This document shows positions 36,538 through 45,733 of a stretch of DNA of 64,000 nucleotides, one piece after another. Under the pieces are notes generated by a model. The model made no database searches and was not told where the DNA came from. It worked only from the letters and a program-made list of their open reading frames with translations. The position numbers were made by a program, and so were the translations under genes. Source of the DNA: Microcella alkaliphila (GTDB lineage Bacteria; Actinomycetota; Actinomycetes; Actinomycetales; Microbacteriaceae). Within the stretch, counting starts at the first letter, position 1, and each line of letters begins with the position of its first letter. The stretch spans positions 1,488,001 through 1,552,000 of the forward strand of contig NZ_AP017315.1 in the NCBI RefSeq assembly GCF_002355395.1, in the 5' to 3' direction.

Positions 36538-38585
36538 CAGTTCTCCTTCGCCTCCTCATCGGTGAGGGGGGTGCGCACGACAATGGCGTGGCCGGCGCCG
36601 ACCGGGTGTCCCGCAACAATCGTCTCGGCGGTGAGCAGGTCGATGCCGGCGACCGGGCTCGTGATCGGCTCGGAGCCGTGGTTGATCACGAAGGTGTACC
36701 GGTGGTGGGGGCCCCGACGCACCACCAGGTCTGCGTCGGGACCGACCTCGGTGACAGGGACCGAGGCAGACTCGCACACCTCGGTGAGGAGGCGAGCGAG
36801 AGATTCATCCGCGAGCACCGTACCGACGTACCACGCGGTGGCGGCGCCGTGGGTCTGCCGCGTGATCGCGGGGGAGCCGGCGGTGGGGCCGGTCGCAAAG
36901 GTGTCGTGAGAGCCGGCGCCGGACAAACGGATGCTGTCGGTCCAGATGCTGCCTTCCGCTCCGCTCTCGAGACGCACGGCGCTGTCGGCTGCCAGGGGGC
37001 GCATCTCGTCGATGGTGATGCCGAGCAGCTCGCGAAACGCCCCCGGGTAGCCCCCGAGGCGGATGGCATCGGTCTCGTCGGCGATACCGCTGAACGGGGT
37101 GACGAGGATGCTCGTTCCCGCCTCGACCGCGGAGCGGATGGCGTGCACATCCGCATCGCTCGGAGCGTAGAAGGTGGGCATGACGGCGAGTGCGTAGTCG
37201 CCGAGGTCGTCCCCGGGCCGCACCATGTCGACGGTGACGCCGAGGGCGCGCAACACGCGGGCGTAGCGGTGTGCCTCGTCGAGGTACCGGAGGAGGGATG
37301 TCGGGTGCGACTCTCCTTCGGCCGCCCACCACTGCTGCCAGCCGAACACCATCGCCACGCGCGCCTCGACGCGGCTGCCGACAACCTCGTCCAGGCGGTC
37401 GAGCATGCCGGAGAGCGCGACTGACGAGCGCCACCCCTCGGAGTCGGTGCCGCCGTGCGGCAGCAGCGCCGAGTGGAACTTCTCCGCGCCGCGCTGCGAC
37501 TGTCGCCACTGGAAGAAGCAGATGCTGTCGGCTCCGCGGGCGACGTGGGTGAGGGCTGTGAGCTGTAGCTCAGTGGCTGATTTCGTGTGGTTGATCGGCT
37601 GCCAGCTGACGGCGCTCGTGGACGATTCCATGAGCATCCACGGGTCGCCGCCCGCGAGGCCGCGTGTGAGGTCGGCGCTGAAGGCGAGCTCGGCGATCGG
37701 GTCGGAGAGGCGGTGATCGAGATAGTGATCGTTGGCGATGAGGTCGAGGTCGTCCGTCCATCCCCAGTAGTCCTGCGTCTGGATGTGCGCGGTCACCATC
37801 AGGTTCGTCGTGATGGGTGCCGACGAGTGCCTTTCGATGACCGCGCGCTCGGCTCGGTAGTAGTCGAGAAGGGCGTCGGAGCTGAATCGGCGGAAGTCGA
37901 GGGCGTGCGCGGGGTTGCCGGCCGAGCGCGTACGTCGCGGCGGCAAGATGTCACCCCACTGGCTGTAGCGCTGGCTCCAGAAGGCCGTGCCCCATGCGTG
38001 GTTGAGTGCGTCGATGGTGCCGTAACGGGCCTCGAGCCAGCGACGGAAGGCGTGGGCCGACGTGTCGCAGTAGCAGTGCGCGTTGTGGCAGCCCAGCTCA
38101 TTGGACACGTGCCACAGGGCAAGGGCGGGGTGTTCGCCGTATCGTTTGGCGACACGGTCGACCAGCGCGAGCGCGTGCTCGCGAAACACCGGCGAACTCG
38201 GGCACCACGCCTGGCGGCCGCCGGGCCACGCGGTCACGCCGTCGACGTCGACAGGGAGAATCGACGGCTCGATGCGCGAGAGCCACGGTGGTGCCGACGA
38301 CGTCCCGGTTCCGAGGTTCAGACGGATGCCTGCCTCGTGGAGCAGACCGATGACCTCGTCGAGCGCTGTGAAGTCGTACTCGCCGGGCTGCTTCTCGAGC
38401 TGGGCCCAGCCGAAGATGTTGATGGCGACGAGGTCGACGCCGAGTTCGCGCATCAGTGCCACGTCATCGCGCCAGACGTTCGCATCCCACTGTTCGGGGT
38501 TGTAGTCGCAACCGAGCAGCACGTGACCCGCGGGGAAGCCGCGCACCAGTTCGGGTGCGGTGCGGGTGACGGGGGTGATGCTCAC
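36537..38585 (-). CDS. Beta-galactosidase, GH42
   Basis: A 682-residue GH42 enzyme that removes terminal beta-galactose inside the cell. Its TIM barrel starts with LLGCDYNPEQWD; WHVSNELGCHNAHCYCD contains the acid/base Glu and the Cys cluster that binds zinc in this family; WMLMESSTSAVSW contains the nucleophile Glu. Trimerisation and C-terminal beta domains follow. The GTG at 38585 has AGAGGA upstream; a longer in-frame reading includes operator DNA and is not family-like. First gene of the operon, directly downstream of the LacI-type operators. Confidence 0.95.
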   Translation of the reverse strand: MSITPVTRTAPELVRGFPAGHVLLGCDYNPEQWDANVWRDDVALMRELGVDLVAINIFGWAQLEKQPGEYDFTALDEVIGLLHEAGIRLNLGTGTSSAPPWLSRIEPSILPVDVDGVTAWPGGRQAWCPSSPVFREHALALVDRVAKRYGEHPALALWHVSNELGCHNAHCYCDTSAHAFRRWLEARYGTIDALNHAWGTAFWSQRYSQWGDILPPRRTRSAGNPAHALDFRRFSSDALLDYYRAERAVIERHSSAPITTNLMVTAHIQTQDYWGWTDDLDLIANDHYLDHRLSDPIAELAFSADLTRGLAGGDPWMLMESSTSAVSWQPINHTKSATELQLTALTHVARGADSICFFQWRQSQRGAEKFHSALLPHGGTDSEGWRSSVALSGMLDRLDEVVGSRVEARVAMVFGWQQWWAAEGESHPTSLLRYLDEAHRYARVLRALGVTVDMVRPGDDLGDYALAVMPTFYAPSDADVHAIRSAVEAGTSILVTPFSGIADETDAIRLGGYPGAFRELLGITIDEMRPLAADSAVRLESGAEGSIWTDSIRLSGAGSHDTFATGPTAGSPAITRQTHGAATAWYVGTVLADESLARLLTEVCESASVPVTEVGPDADLVVRRGPHHRYTFVINHGSEPITSPVAGIDLLTAETIVAGHPVGAGHAIVVRTPLTDEEAKEN

Positions 38586-38648
38586 AGCGATCCTCTCGGA
38601 ACGATCAACGACGGTGTTGCTCCGATCTCGGGCCTCGTTCTCATCCGC

Positions 38649-38666
38649 TCTGTGAACGTGCACAGA
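38649..38666. promoter_or_regulatory. LacI-family operator, imperfect palindrome
   Basis: TCTGTGAACGTGCACAGA, an 18-bp near-palindrome. It shares both outer TCTGTG/CACAGA arms with the perfect site at 38695-38712, centres 46 bp apart. The pair would let one repressor dimer or tetramer control the GH42 operon and possibly its own gene. Confidence 0.78.
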
Positions 38667-38694
38667 ACAGTGTCAAGAAAAAGACCCCGAAGGA

Positions 38695-38712
38695 TCTGTG
38701 AGCGCTCACAGA
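38695..38712. promoter_or_regulatory. LacI-family operator, perfect palindrome
   Basis: TCTGTGAGCGCTCACAGA, an 18-bp perfect palindrome with central CG, typical of LacI/GalR operators. It overlaps the downstream edge of the GH42 operon -10 box, an ideal place to block transcription start. Confidence 0.88.
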
Positions 38713-38738
38713 ATAGAAAGGCCGCGCGTCCGTGTCAA
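38710..38738 (-). promoter_or_regulatory. Sigma-A-type promoter of the galactoside operon
   Basis: On the minus strand: -35 TTGACA (38738-38733), 17-base spacer, -10 TATTCT (38715-38710). The -35 is perfect consensus, unusual in this genome. The perfect operator overlaps the -10 and start region. Confidence 0.75.
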
Positions 38739-38786
38739 CACCCCCTGCGCCCGTCGGCGTGTCGCGGCCGTGGATACACTGGCCCC

Positions 38787-39809
38787 GTGGCCGAGCCGAG
38801 AACACGCCCTAAGCGCGCGACAATCTTCGATGTCGCGGCAGAAGCTGGCGTGTCGCGCGGCACCGTGTCGCGCGTGCTGAACGGGGAACCGTACGTCTCA
38901 CAGAGCGCGCGTGAGGCCATCGAGGCCGCCATCGAGAAGGTCGGTTACGTGCGCAACACGGCGGCACGCAACCTCGCCACGCAGAGCTCCGGTGCGGTCG
39001 CGCTCATCGTGCACGAGCCACACTCCGTGTTCGTCGAAGATCCGAACATTGGCGCGATTTTGCTCGGTACGAACGCGGCCCTCAGCGAGGCCGACTACCA
39101 ACTCGTCTCCCTCATCATCGACACAGACCGCGACACTGAGCGCGTCGTCTCCTACCTCGGCGGGGGCTTCGTCGACGGCGCCATTGTCGTCTCGGCACGC
39201 GAAGACGATCCGATCGCGGAAGCCCTGCAGCGACTGCGCATCCCCACCGTGTTGGTCGGCCGCCCCGACACCGCACCCGAGTTGCCCTCGGTGAGCATCG
39301 ACAACCGCACGTCCGCGCGCCAGATCACGGAACGGCTCGTTGCGACCGGGCGCACCCGCATCGGGATGATCGCGGCGGCTCTCGACCGTGACTCCGGTCG
39401 CGATCGCCTGGCCGGGTTCCGCGACGCGCTCGGTGACCACTTCGACGCGGCCCTCGTCGTCGACGTGCCGCTGTACTCGTTCCACTCGGGCCAAGAGGGG
39501 ATGCGCGGGCTCCTCGACCGCGCACCCGACATCGACGGCGTTTTTGCGGCTTCCGACGCGATCGCGGCGGGCGCCGTCGACGTGTTGCGCGCCGATGGGC
39601 GGCGCATCCCCGATGACGTGGGGGTAGTGGGGTTTGACGACAGCGCCTGGGCGCTGCGCTGTCAACCAGCCCTGTCGACGGTGCGTCAGCCGGCTGACCG
39701 TCTCGGCGCTCGAGCGGCAGAACTCGTGCTCGACGAGATCCGTACGGGTGAGCGCCGCAGCGGCGTCGTGCTGTTGCCGACAGAGGTCGTCTGGCGCGAC
39801 TCGGCCTGA
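38787..39809 (+). CDS. LacI-family repressor of the galactoside operon
   Basis: A 340-residue LacI/GalR regulator. The N-terminal helix-turn-helix TIFDVAAEAGVSRGTVSRVLNGEPYVSQS (about residues 12-40) includes the hinge region; a periplasmic-binding-protein-like sugar domain follows with GRPDTAPELPSVSIDN and VGFDDSAWAL. GTG 38787 follows a TACACT -10 box at 38775-38780 with no ribosome site, so it may be leaderless. It faces the GH42 operon across two matching palindromes, so it very probably represses the operon and is released by a galactoside. Confidence 0.93.
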   Translation: MAEPRTRPKRATIFDVAAEAGVSRGTVSRVLNGEPYVSQSAREAIEAAIEKVGYVRNTAARNLATQSSGAVALIVHEPHSVFVEDPNIGAILLGTNAALSEADYQLVSLIIDTDRDTERVVSYLGGGFVDGAIVVSAREDDPIAEALQRLRIPTVLVGRPDTAPELPSVSIDNRTSARQITERLVATGRTRIGMIAAALDRDSGRDRLAGFRDALGDHFDAALVVDVPLYSFHSGQEGMRGLLDRAPDIDGVFAASDAIAAGAVDVLRADGRRIPDDVGVVGFDDSAWALRCQPALSTVRQPADRLGARAAELVLDEIRTGERRSGVVLLPTEVVWRDSA

Positions 39810-39815
39810 TCCGTT

Positions 39816-40607
39816 TCAGCCCTCGCGTTCGTGCCCGCGCGGGTGTGCGAGGGTGCGGCGCTTGGCCTGAATGAGATCGCCAGACGACTGGTGGCGAATG
39901 CGCCGCACCACCCACGGCACGAGGTACTCGCGCGCCCACCCGATGTCGTCGACCCTGGCCTTCCGCCAGCTCTGCTTCGGCAGCGGCTCGGGGTGACGAG
40001 GTTCGAGGCCGTGGTCGATGCCGAGAGCCTCGAGCATCGCGATGGCGATGGTGTGGTGCCCGAGGGGGGAGAAATGCAGGCGGTCACGGTCCCACATCTG
40101 CGGGTCGCGCAACTGACGAAGTGCCCACATGTCGACGACGATCGCATCGTGCTTCGCGGCCACGGCTCGCAGATTCTCGTTGTAGATGGCGACCTTGCCG
40201 CGAATCCGTCGCATCACCGGTGTCATGCCGATGTCGGGGCCGTTGAACATCACGACCGTCGCGTCATCACGCCGCAAGCGCACGACGGCGTCGTCGAAGC
40301 GGCTGGCCACCTCGTCGGGGTCGGTTCCGGGTCGGAGGATGTCGTTGCCCCCGCCCGAGATGCTGATGAGGTCGGGGCGCAGTTCGAGAGCTGGCTCGAT
40401 CTGCTCATCGGCGATCTGCTGGAGCAGACGGCCGCGGATCGCCAGGTTTGCGTACGCGAAGTCGGTGGTCTGATCGGCCAGGACCTCGGCGACGCGGTCG
40501 GCCCAGCCGCGGTGGCCGCCGGGGCTGCGCGGTTCACGGTCGCCGATTCCCTCGGTGAACGAGTCGCCGATCGCGACGTAGCGCGACCAGGGGTGTTGCT
40601 GAGACAT
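39816..40607 (-). CDS. SGNH/GDSL hydrolase
   Basis: A 263-residue SGNH-fold esterase-like protein. Block I is AIGDSFTEGIGD (nucleophile Ser), block II a Gly in the NLAIRGRL segment, block III GGGND (Gly-Asn), and block V DRLHFSPLGH (catalytic Asp/His). Known members hydrolyse esters of lipids or sugars; substrate unknown. The C-terminal tail is basic (KRRTLAHPRGHERE). Start ATG 40607. Convergent with the LacI gene, 6 bases between stops. Confidence 0.88.
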   Translation of the reverse strand: MSQQHPWSRYVAIGDSFTEGIGDREPRSPGGHRGWADRVAEVLADQTTDFAYANLAIRGRLLQQIADEQIEPALELRPDLISISGGGNDILRPGTDPDEVASRFDDAVVRLRRDDATVVMFNGPDIGMTPVMRRIRGKVAIYNENLRAVAAKHDAIVVDMWALRQLRDPQMWDRDRLHFSPLGHHTIAIAMLEALGIDHGLEPRHPEPLPKQSWRKARVDDIGWAREYLVPWVVRRIRHQSSGDLIQAKRRTLAHPRGHEREG

Positions 40608-40733
40608 GCTCTCCAGGGTGGCAGAGCGACGCGCGGGATGCGACTGACGTCTGTTCCGGGCGCGTCGCCCCGCTTGCCGTCCACCCTGGTCGCCCCGGCT
40701 TGTGGTGTCAGGGGATGCTGAGAGGATCGCGGG

Positions 40734-41996
40734 GTGAGCAAGCAGGACGGATCGGGGCGGCAGGTTACCGACACGCCGAACGATGACGCGAGCGCGCGCA
40801 TCCTGCACGTCGACATGGACGCGTTTTTTGCGTCCGTTGAGCTGCTGTCGCGACCTGAACTGCGCGGCCAGCCGGTCATCGTCGGCCATCGCGGGCAGCG
40901 CTCCGTCGTGACCGCGGCGACCTACGAGGCGCGGGCGTACGGGGTGAACTCGGCGATGCCGATGGCCGTGGCCCTCCGGCGTTGCCCGCACGCGGTCGTG
41001 CTCGAGCCGCACTACGACCGATACCAGGCGGCGTCGGGACAGGTGATGGCGATCCTCGGCGACGTGACGCCGCTCGTCGAACCCTTGAGCATCGACGAGG
41101 CGTTTCTCGACGTCAGCGGAGCGCGGGCGTTGTTCGGCCCGCCCTGGCACATCGGGCGCATGCTGCGTGAGCGCATCCACGCAGTGACCGGCCTCGTCGC
41201 CTCCGTCGGCGCGGCATCGACGAAGTTCGTGGCGAAACTCGCGTCGTCTCGCGCCAAACCCGACGGGCTGCTCGTCGTGCCGCACGACGACACGCTGGCG
41301 TTCTTGCACCCTCTGCCGATCAGTGCCTTGTGGGGCGTGGGCCGGGCCACAGAGGAAAAGCTCGCGCGGCTCGGCCTGCGCACAGTGGGCGATGTTGCTG
41401 AGACGCCGGTCGACGCGCTGCGTCGCGCCGTGGGGGAGGCGGGCGCGGCAAAGCTGCACGCCCTCGCGTGGGCGCGTGACCCCCGCAGCGTCACGCCTGA
41501 GCGCGCCGAGAAGTCGATCGGTCACGAGTCGACGTACGAACGCGACCTCAGCGACCTCTCGCTTATCGATCGCGAGCTGTTGCGGCTGTCTGACGCGGTG
41601 GCCAAGCGGCTGCGATCCGGCGGATGGGTGGCGCGTACCGTGGCGGTCAAGGTGCGCTTCGGCGATTTCACGACCCTGACCCGGTCTCAGACACTCGCGG
41701 AGCCGACCGATGTCGCGCAGAGAATCGCCGCCGAAGCGCGCGCGCTCTTTCGCGCGGCGGGCGCGGATGGGCGGGGAATCCGGTTGCTGGGGGTGCGAGC
41801 AGAGAACCTGTTGCCGACCGGCGCGGTCGAGCGTGGCCTGTGGGATGACGACGAGGGCTGGCGAGAGACCGAAGAAACGATGGATGCGCTCACCGCACGA
41901 TTCGGTTCGGCGGCGATTCAGCGAGCAAGCCTCTTGCGCGCGGAGGGCCGGCGTCGCTCGGCCCGGTCGAGTCGGGATGTCGGCTCGCTCGACTAG
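40734..41996 (+). CDS. dinB: DNA polymerase IV
   Basis: Y-family translesion polymerase. The 420-residue protein has catalytic D27 in HVDMDAFFASVE and D121/E122 in SIDEAFLDVS, the YEARAYGVNSAMPM finger segment, GVGRATEEKLARLGL helix-hairpin-helix, and the little-finger domain. The C terminus lacks an obvious beta-clamp motif at its very end. GTG start. No LexA box is visible upstream, in contrast to the mutasome operon. Confidence 0.93.
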   Translation: MSKQDGSGRQVTDTPNDDASARILHVDMDAFFASVELLSRPELRGQPVIVGHRGQRSVVTAATYEARAYGVNSAMPMAVALRRCPHAVVLEPHYDRYQAASGQVMAILGDVTPLVEPLSIDEAFLDVSGARALFGPPWHIGRMLRERIHAVTGLVASVGAASTKFVAKLASSRAKPDGLLVVPHDDTLAFLHPLPISALWGVGRATEEKLARLGLRTVGDVAETPVDALRRAVGEAGAAKLHALAWARDPRSVTPERAEKSIGHESTYERDLSDLSLIDRELLRLSDAVAKRLRSGGWVARTVAVKVRFGDFTTLTRSQTLAEPTDVAQRIAAEARALFRAAGADGRGIRLLGVRAENLLPTGAVERGLWDDDEGWRETEETMDALTARFGSAAIQRASLLRAEGRRRSARSSRDVGSLD

Positions 41997-41999
41997 GGT
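41994..41999 (+). promoter_or_regulatory. -10 box of a probably leaderless helicase transcript
   Basis: TAGGGT overlaps the dinB stop and ends 9 bases before the GTG at 42009. Confidence 0.35.
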
Positions 42000-42008
42000 T
42001 CTGTCACC

Positions 42009-43790
42009 GTGACAGCCTCCTTCCGCGCCGCCCCGCACGTCGGCACCTTCGCGGCAGAGCACCTCTCACCGTCCTACCCCGAACGCGCCGCGCGTGGCAC
42101 CGCCGGCAGGCTGCGGGCGTGGCAAGCGGAGGCCCTTGACCGCTACTTCGAGAGCGAACCGCGCGACTTTCTCGCGGCGGCAACCCCCGGCGCCGGGAAG
42201 ACGACCTTCGCGCTGCGGCTGGCGACCGAACTGCTGGCGCGCCGCACGGTCGACCGCGTCATGGTCGTCGCACCGACTGAGCACTTGAAGAAGCAGTGGG
42301 CCGACGCGGCGCACCGGGTCGGCATCCGCCTCGACCCCGCGTTCAGCAACTCGTCCGGAGCGATTGCGCGAGCCTTTCACGGCGTCGCCGTCACCTACGC
42401 CCAGGTCGCCGCAAAGCCCTACCTGCACCAGACCCTCACCGACCAGGTGCGCACCCTCGTCATCCTCGACGAGGTGCACCACGGCGGCGATGCGCTCAGT
42501 TGGGGCGAGGCGATCCGCGACGCGTACTCGGGCGCCACCCGTCGGCTGTCGCTCACCGGCACGCCCTTCCGCAGCGACACCGCGCCCATCCCGTTCGTGC
42601 GCTACGAGCCGAACGATGAGGGAATCCGCATGTCGGCGACCGACTACACCTACGGCTACGGCCGGGCGCTGCGCGACGGTGTCGTTCGCCCCGTGCTGTT
42701 CATGAGCTACGCGGGCCGCATGCGCTGGCGCACCACCACGGGTGACGAGATGGAGGCGGTGCTCGGTCAGGACGACACCGCCGACGTCACCTCGCAGGCC
42801 TGGCGCACCGCCCTCGACCCCGAGGGGCAGTGGATGCGCGGGGTGCTCGAGGCAGCGGACCGGCGACTCACCGAGGTGCGCCACCACGTGCCCGACGCCG
42901 GCGGCCTCGTTATCGCCACCGACCAGACCACGGCGCGGGCGTATGCCGCCCTCCTGCACCAGATCACGGGGTCGCCGCCCACGGTGGTCCTCAGCGACGA
43001 GGCGGGCGCCTCCGACCGCATCGAGACCTTCAGTCGCGGCGACTCGCGGTGGCTCGTCGCGGTCAGGATGGTGTCGGAGGGCGTGGACGTTCCGCGACTG
43101 TGCGTCGGCGTGTACGCGACCAGTGCATCCACGCCGCTGTTCTTCGCGCAGGCGATCGGGCGTTTCGTGCGGGCGCGCCGCCGGGGGGAAACGGCGAGCA
43201 TTTTCATTCCGAGCGTGAAGCCGATCCTGCGGCTGGCGAACGAGCTCGAGCGTGAGCGCGACCACGCGCTCGATCGTGAGGGGGCGGGCGACGGTGAGCT
43301 GCTCGACGACTCGCTCGTCGATGACGCTAACCGGGAAGAGAAGGCAAGCGATGACCTGCTCGCCGAGTACACCTTCGCGGCCCTCGACTCGACCGTCACC
43401 TTCGACAAGGTGGTGTACGAGGGTGCCGAGTTCGGGCAGCAGGCGGAGGTCGGCAGCCTCGAGGAGCTCGACTTCCTCGGGTTGCCGGGAATCCTCGAAC
43501 CGGACGAGGTGCACGAACTCTTGCGCCACCGCCAGGCTCGCCAGGCTCGACGCGTCGCCGAACGGCCACCGACGGCGCCCGCGCCTGAGCCGCTCTACCG
43601 GTCACTGAAGGAGCAACGCAGCCTGCTGAACAGCCTCGTTGGCCTGCGCGCGAAGCTCACCGGGCAGCCCCATGGGCACATCCACGCCGAACTGCGACGC
43701 GTGTGCGGGGGGCCCGCGGTCGGGCAGGCGACGGTTGCGCAGCTGCAGGCGCGCATCGACCTCCTGCGCCGACAGATGCAGAGCCACTAG
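42009..43790 (+). CDS. Superfamily 2 DEAD/DEAH-box helicase
   Basis: A 593-residue SF2 helicase of the type widespread in Actinobacteria. Motif I is TPGAGKTT (K64), motif II DEVHH near residue 154, motif III SLTGTPFR, and motif VI QAIGRFVRARR in the C-terminal RecA domain. A ~120-residue helical tail rich in RQARQARRVAE follows. Specific nucleic acid role is unknown. The GTG start lies 12 bases after dinB. Confidence 0.88.
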   Translation: MTASFRAAPHVGTFAAEHLSPSYPERAARGTAGRLRAWQAEALDRYFESEPRDFLAAATPGAGKTTFALRLATELLARRTVDRVMVVAPTEHLKKQWADAAHRVGIRLDPAFSNSSGAIARAFHGVAVTYAQVAAKPYLHQTLTDQVRTLVILDEVHHGGDALSWGEAIRDAYSGATRRLSLTGTPFRSDTAPIPFVRYEPNDEGIRMSATDYTYGYGRALRDGVVRPVLFMSYAGRMRWRTTTGDEMEAVLGQDDTADVTSQAWRTALDPEGQWMRGVLEAADRRLTEVRHHVPDAGGLVIATDQTTARAYAALLHQITGSPPTVVLSDEAGASDRIETFSRGDSRWLVAVRMVSEGVDVPRLCVGVYATSASTPLFFAQAIGRFVRARRRGETASIFIPSVKPILRLANELERERDHALDREGAGDGELLDDSLVDDANREEKASDDLLAEYTFAALDSTVTFDKVVYEGAEFGQQAEVGSLEELDFLGLPGILEPDEVHELLRHRQARQARRVAERPPTAPAPEPLYRSLKEQRSLLNSLVGLRAKLTGQPHGHIHAELRRVCGGPAVGQATVAQLQARIDLLRRQMQSH

Positions 43791-43850
43791 CGCTCACGCC
43801 GCCGCGCATCGGGTGTCGCTGTCGCCGGGCGGGTCGGGCAGGATGGGTGC

Positions 43851-44966
43851 GTGCGCGATACCCCGTACACCCGCGTCGACGTCGCCGTGCTCGAGCAGAA
43901 CCTCGCGGCGATGGCCGACCGCGCGCGGGCGCGAGGCGTCGCACTGCGGCCGCACGCCAAGACCCACAAGTCGCCCGACATCGCGGCCCGCCAACTTGCC
44001 CACGGCGCGGTCGGCCTCACGGTCGCGACCGTGGCGGAGGCGGAAGTGTTCGCCGCCCACGGTTTCGACGATCTGTTCATCGCCTACCCGCTGTGGCTGG
44101 AGGGCCCGCGCGCGGCGCGGCTCGCCGCCCTGCTCGCCCGGGGCGTGCGGCTCAGGATCGGCATCGATTCTCTCGAGGGGCTCGGGATGCTCGCGGCGGC
44201 CACCCGAGACACCGACCGGTCACGCTTGACGGTCGCCGTCGAGGTCGACAGCGGCCACCACCGCAGCGGTGTCGACCCCGAACGCGCGGGCGCGCTGGCG
44301 CGCGCAGCGACCGACCTCGGGCTCGAGGTCGTGGGCGTGTTCACGTTCCCGGGCCACTCGTATTCTCCGGACGGCATGCACGCCGCAGCGGCGGATGAGC
44401 AGCGTGCCCTGCGGGGCGCTCGCGACTTGGTGCTCGCGGAGGGGCTCGCCTGCCCGGTGGTCAGTGGCGGCTCCACACCCACCACCGCCGATGCCTCCGC
44501 GACAGGCGGCGCACACGACGGAGGCGCGGACGACGTGCTCACCGAGCTCCGCCCCGGCGTCTATGCGCTGGGCGACGCCCAGCAGTGGGAACTCGGGGCG
44601 GTGCGGCCCGAATCCATCGCTCTGAGCGTCGTGGCGACCGTCGTTAGCCGGCGGGAAGACGACGACGGCGGCCTGCGCCTGATCGTCGATGCGGGTAGCA
44701 AGGCGCTCGCGAGCGACCGGGCGCCGTGGGCGAGCGGATTCGGCAGGTGCGTTGAGCATCCCGATGCGCGCATCGTGGCGCTGTCGGAGCATCACGCGAC
44801 CATCGCGTTTCCGCCGGGCGAGACGGCACCGGCGTGGGGCGAGCGGGTTCGGATCGTGCCGAATCACGTCTGCACGGCGGTCAACCTCGTCGACGACCTC
44901 ATCGCCGTCGACGACGACGGTACCGAGGAGGTCTGGCCGGTCGCCGCGCGCGGCGCGAACACCTAG
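43851..44966 (+). CDS. D-threonine aldolase-like / DSD1-family PLP enzyme
   Basis: A 371-residue fold-type III (alanine-racemase-like) PLP enzyme. The N-terminal RPHAKTHKS holds the Schiff-base Lys, and the C-terminal metal-binding segment IVALSEHHA with FPPG and VPNHVCTAVNLVDD (His-x-Cys) matches D-threonine aldolase and D-serine dehydratase-like proteins. Substrate is probably a D-beta-hydroxy amino acid. GTG start at 43851. Its TAG overlaps the convergent amidotransferase stop (CTAG). Confidence 0.87.
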   Translation: MRDTPYTRVDVAVLEQNLAAMADRARARGVALRPHAKTHKSPDIAARQLAHGAVGLTVATVAEAEVFAAHGFDDLFIAYPLWLEGPRAARLAALLARGVRLRIGIDSLEGLGMLAAATRDTDRSRLTVAVEVDSGHHRSGVDPERAGALARAATDLGLEVVGVFTFPGHSYSPDGMHAAAADEQRALRGARDLVLAEGLACPVVSGGSTPTTADASATGGAHDGGADDVLTELRPGVYALGDAQQWELGAVRPESIALSVVATVVSRREDDDGGLRLIVDAGSKALASDRAPWASGFGRCVEHPDARIVALSEHHATIAFPPGETAPAWGERVRIVPNHVCTAVNLVDDLIAVDDDGTEEVWPVAARGANT

Positions 44967-45664
44967 CTCCCGGCGCGCTCCTCAGCGAGCTCGGCGGCTC
45001 GGTCGAAGAAGCGCTCGAAGACGCCGCGGCCGATGACCACGACCTCGTCGGTGCGCGCGGGGTCGAGGTCGGCATCGTCGGGGAAGTCGTCGCGGAGCGA
45101 CTGCACCTCGGCCGAGCCCATTTCGAGGTGGAACTGCAGGCCGTACTGGCACGATCCGAGCCGGAACGCCTGCTGCTCGTAGCGATCACTGCGCGCGAGG
45201 TGCACGGCCCCCTCGGGCAGCGTGTACGTGTCTTCGTGCCAGTGCATCGCCTCGAAGTCTCGGCCGACCGGGCCAAGAACGGGGTCGGAGAGGCCGTCGT
45301 CGGTGAGTTCGACGGGCCCGAGCCCGTCTTCGCTGCCGTTGTCGCCATCGAGCAGCTCCCCGCCACCCGCGATCGCGAGCAACTGTGCACCGAGGCAGAC
45401 ACCGAGCACCGGCAGGTCGCGTTCGACGGCGGCCGCCATCAGGGCGCGTTCACCGATGAGAGCGGGATGCTTCTCGTCGTCGAGAGCGCCCATTGCGCCG
45501 CCCAGCACGATGAGCCCCTCGTAGGCGTCGAGTGCGTCGGGGCTCGGGACGGGTTCTCCCTGGTCCGTCCGAATGATGCGCAGCTCAATGCCGCGCTCGT
45601 GGGCAACGTCACCGATTGCCGCGGGTCCTTCGAACCACATCTGTTGCAGCACCAGCCAGGTCAT
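44963..45664 (-). CDS. Class I glutamine amidotransferase-like protein
   Basis: A 233-residue GATase1-domain protein. The nucleophile elbow is VLGVCLGAQLLA (Cys near residue 93), and the catalytic His-Glu pair is in QYGLQFHLEMG. It stands alone with no synthetase domain; such proteins are often labelled GMP synthase-like. Function unknown. The ATG at 45664 begins MTWLVLQQMW; the reading upstream is unlikely. Confidence 0.88.
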   Translation of the reverse strand: MTWLVLQQMWFEGPAAIGDVAHERGIELRIIRTDQGEPVPSPDALDAYEGLIVLGGAMGALDDEKHPALIGERALMAAAVERDLPVLGVCLGAQLLAIAGGGELLDGDNGSEDGLGPVELTDDGLSDPVLGPVGRDFEAMHWHEDTYTLPEGAVHLARSDRYEQQAFRLGSCQYGLQFHLEMGSAEVQSLRDDFPDDADLDPARTDEVVVIGRGVFERFFDRAAELAEERAGS

Positions 45665-45733
45665 GGGGTCACTGTAGAGCGTCGTGGCCGACACGCCGCT
45701 GAGCCGCCGAACGGCGCGGGCCGGCGTGACAGC

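Noticed and set aside
37587..38786. Extension of the LacI gene upstream of 38787
   Set aside because: It would read through the promoter, the operators and the antisense of the GH42 gene; the GTG at 38787 places the helix-turn-helix where expected.
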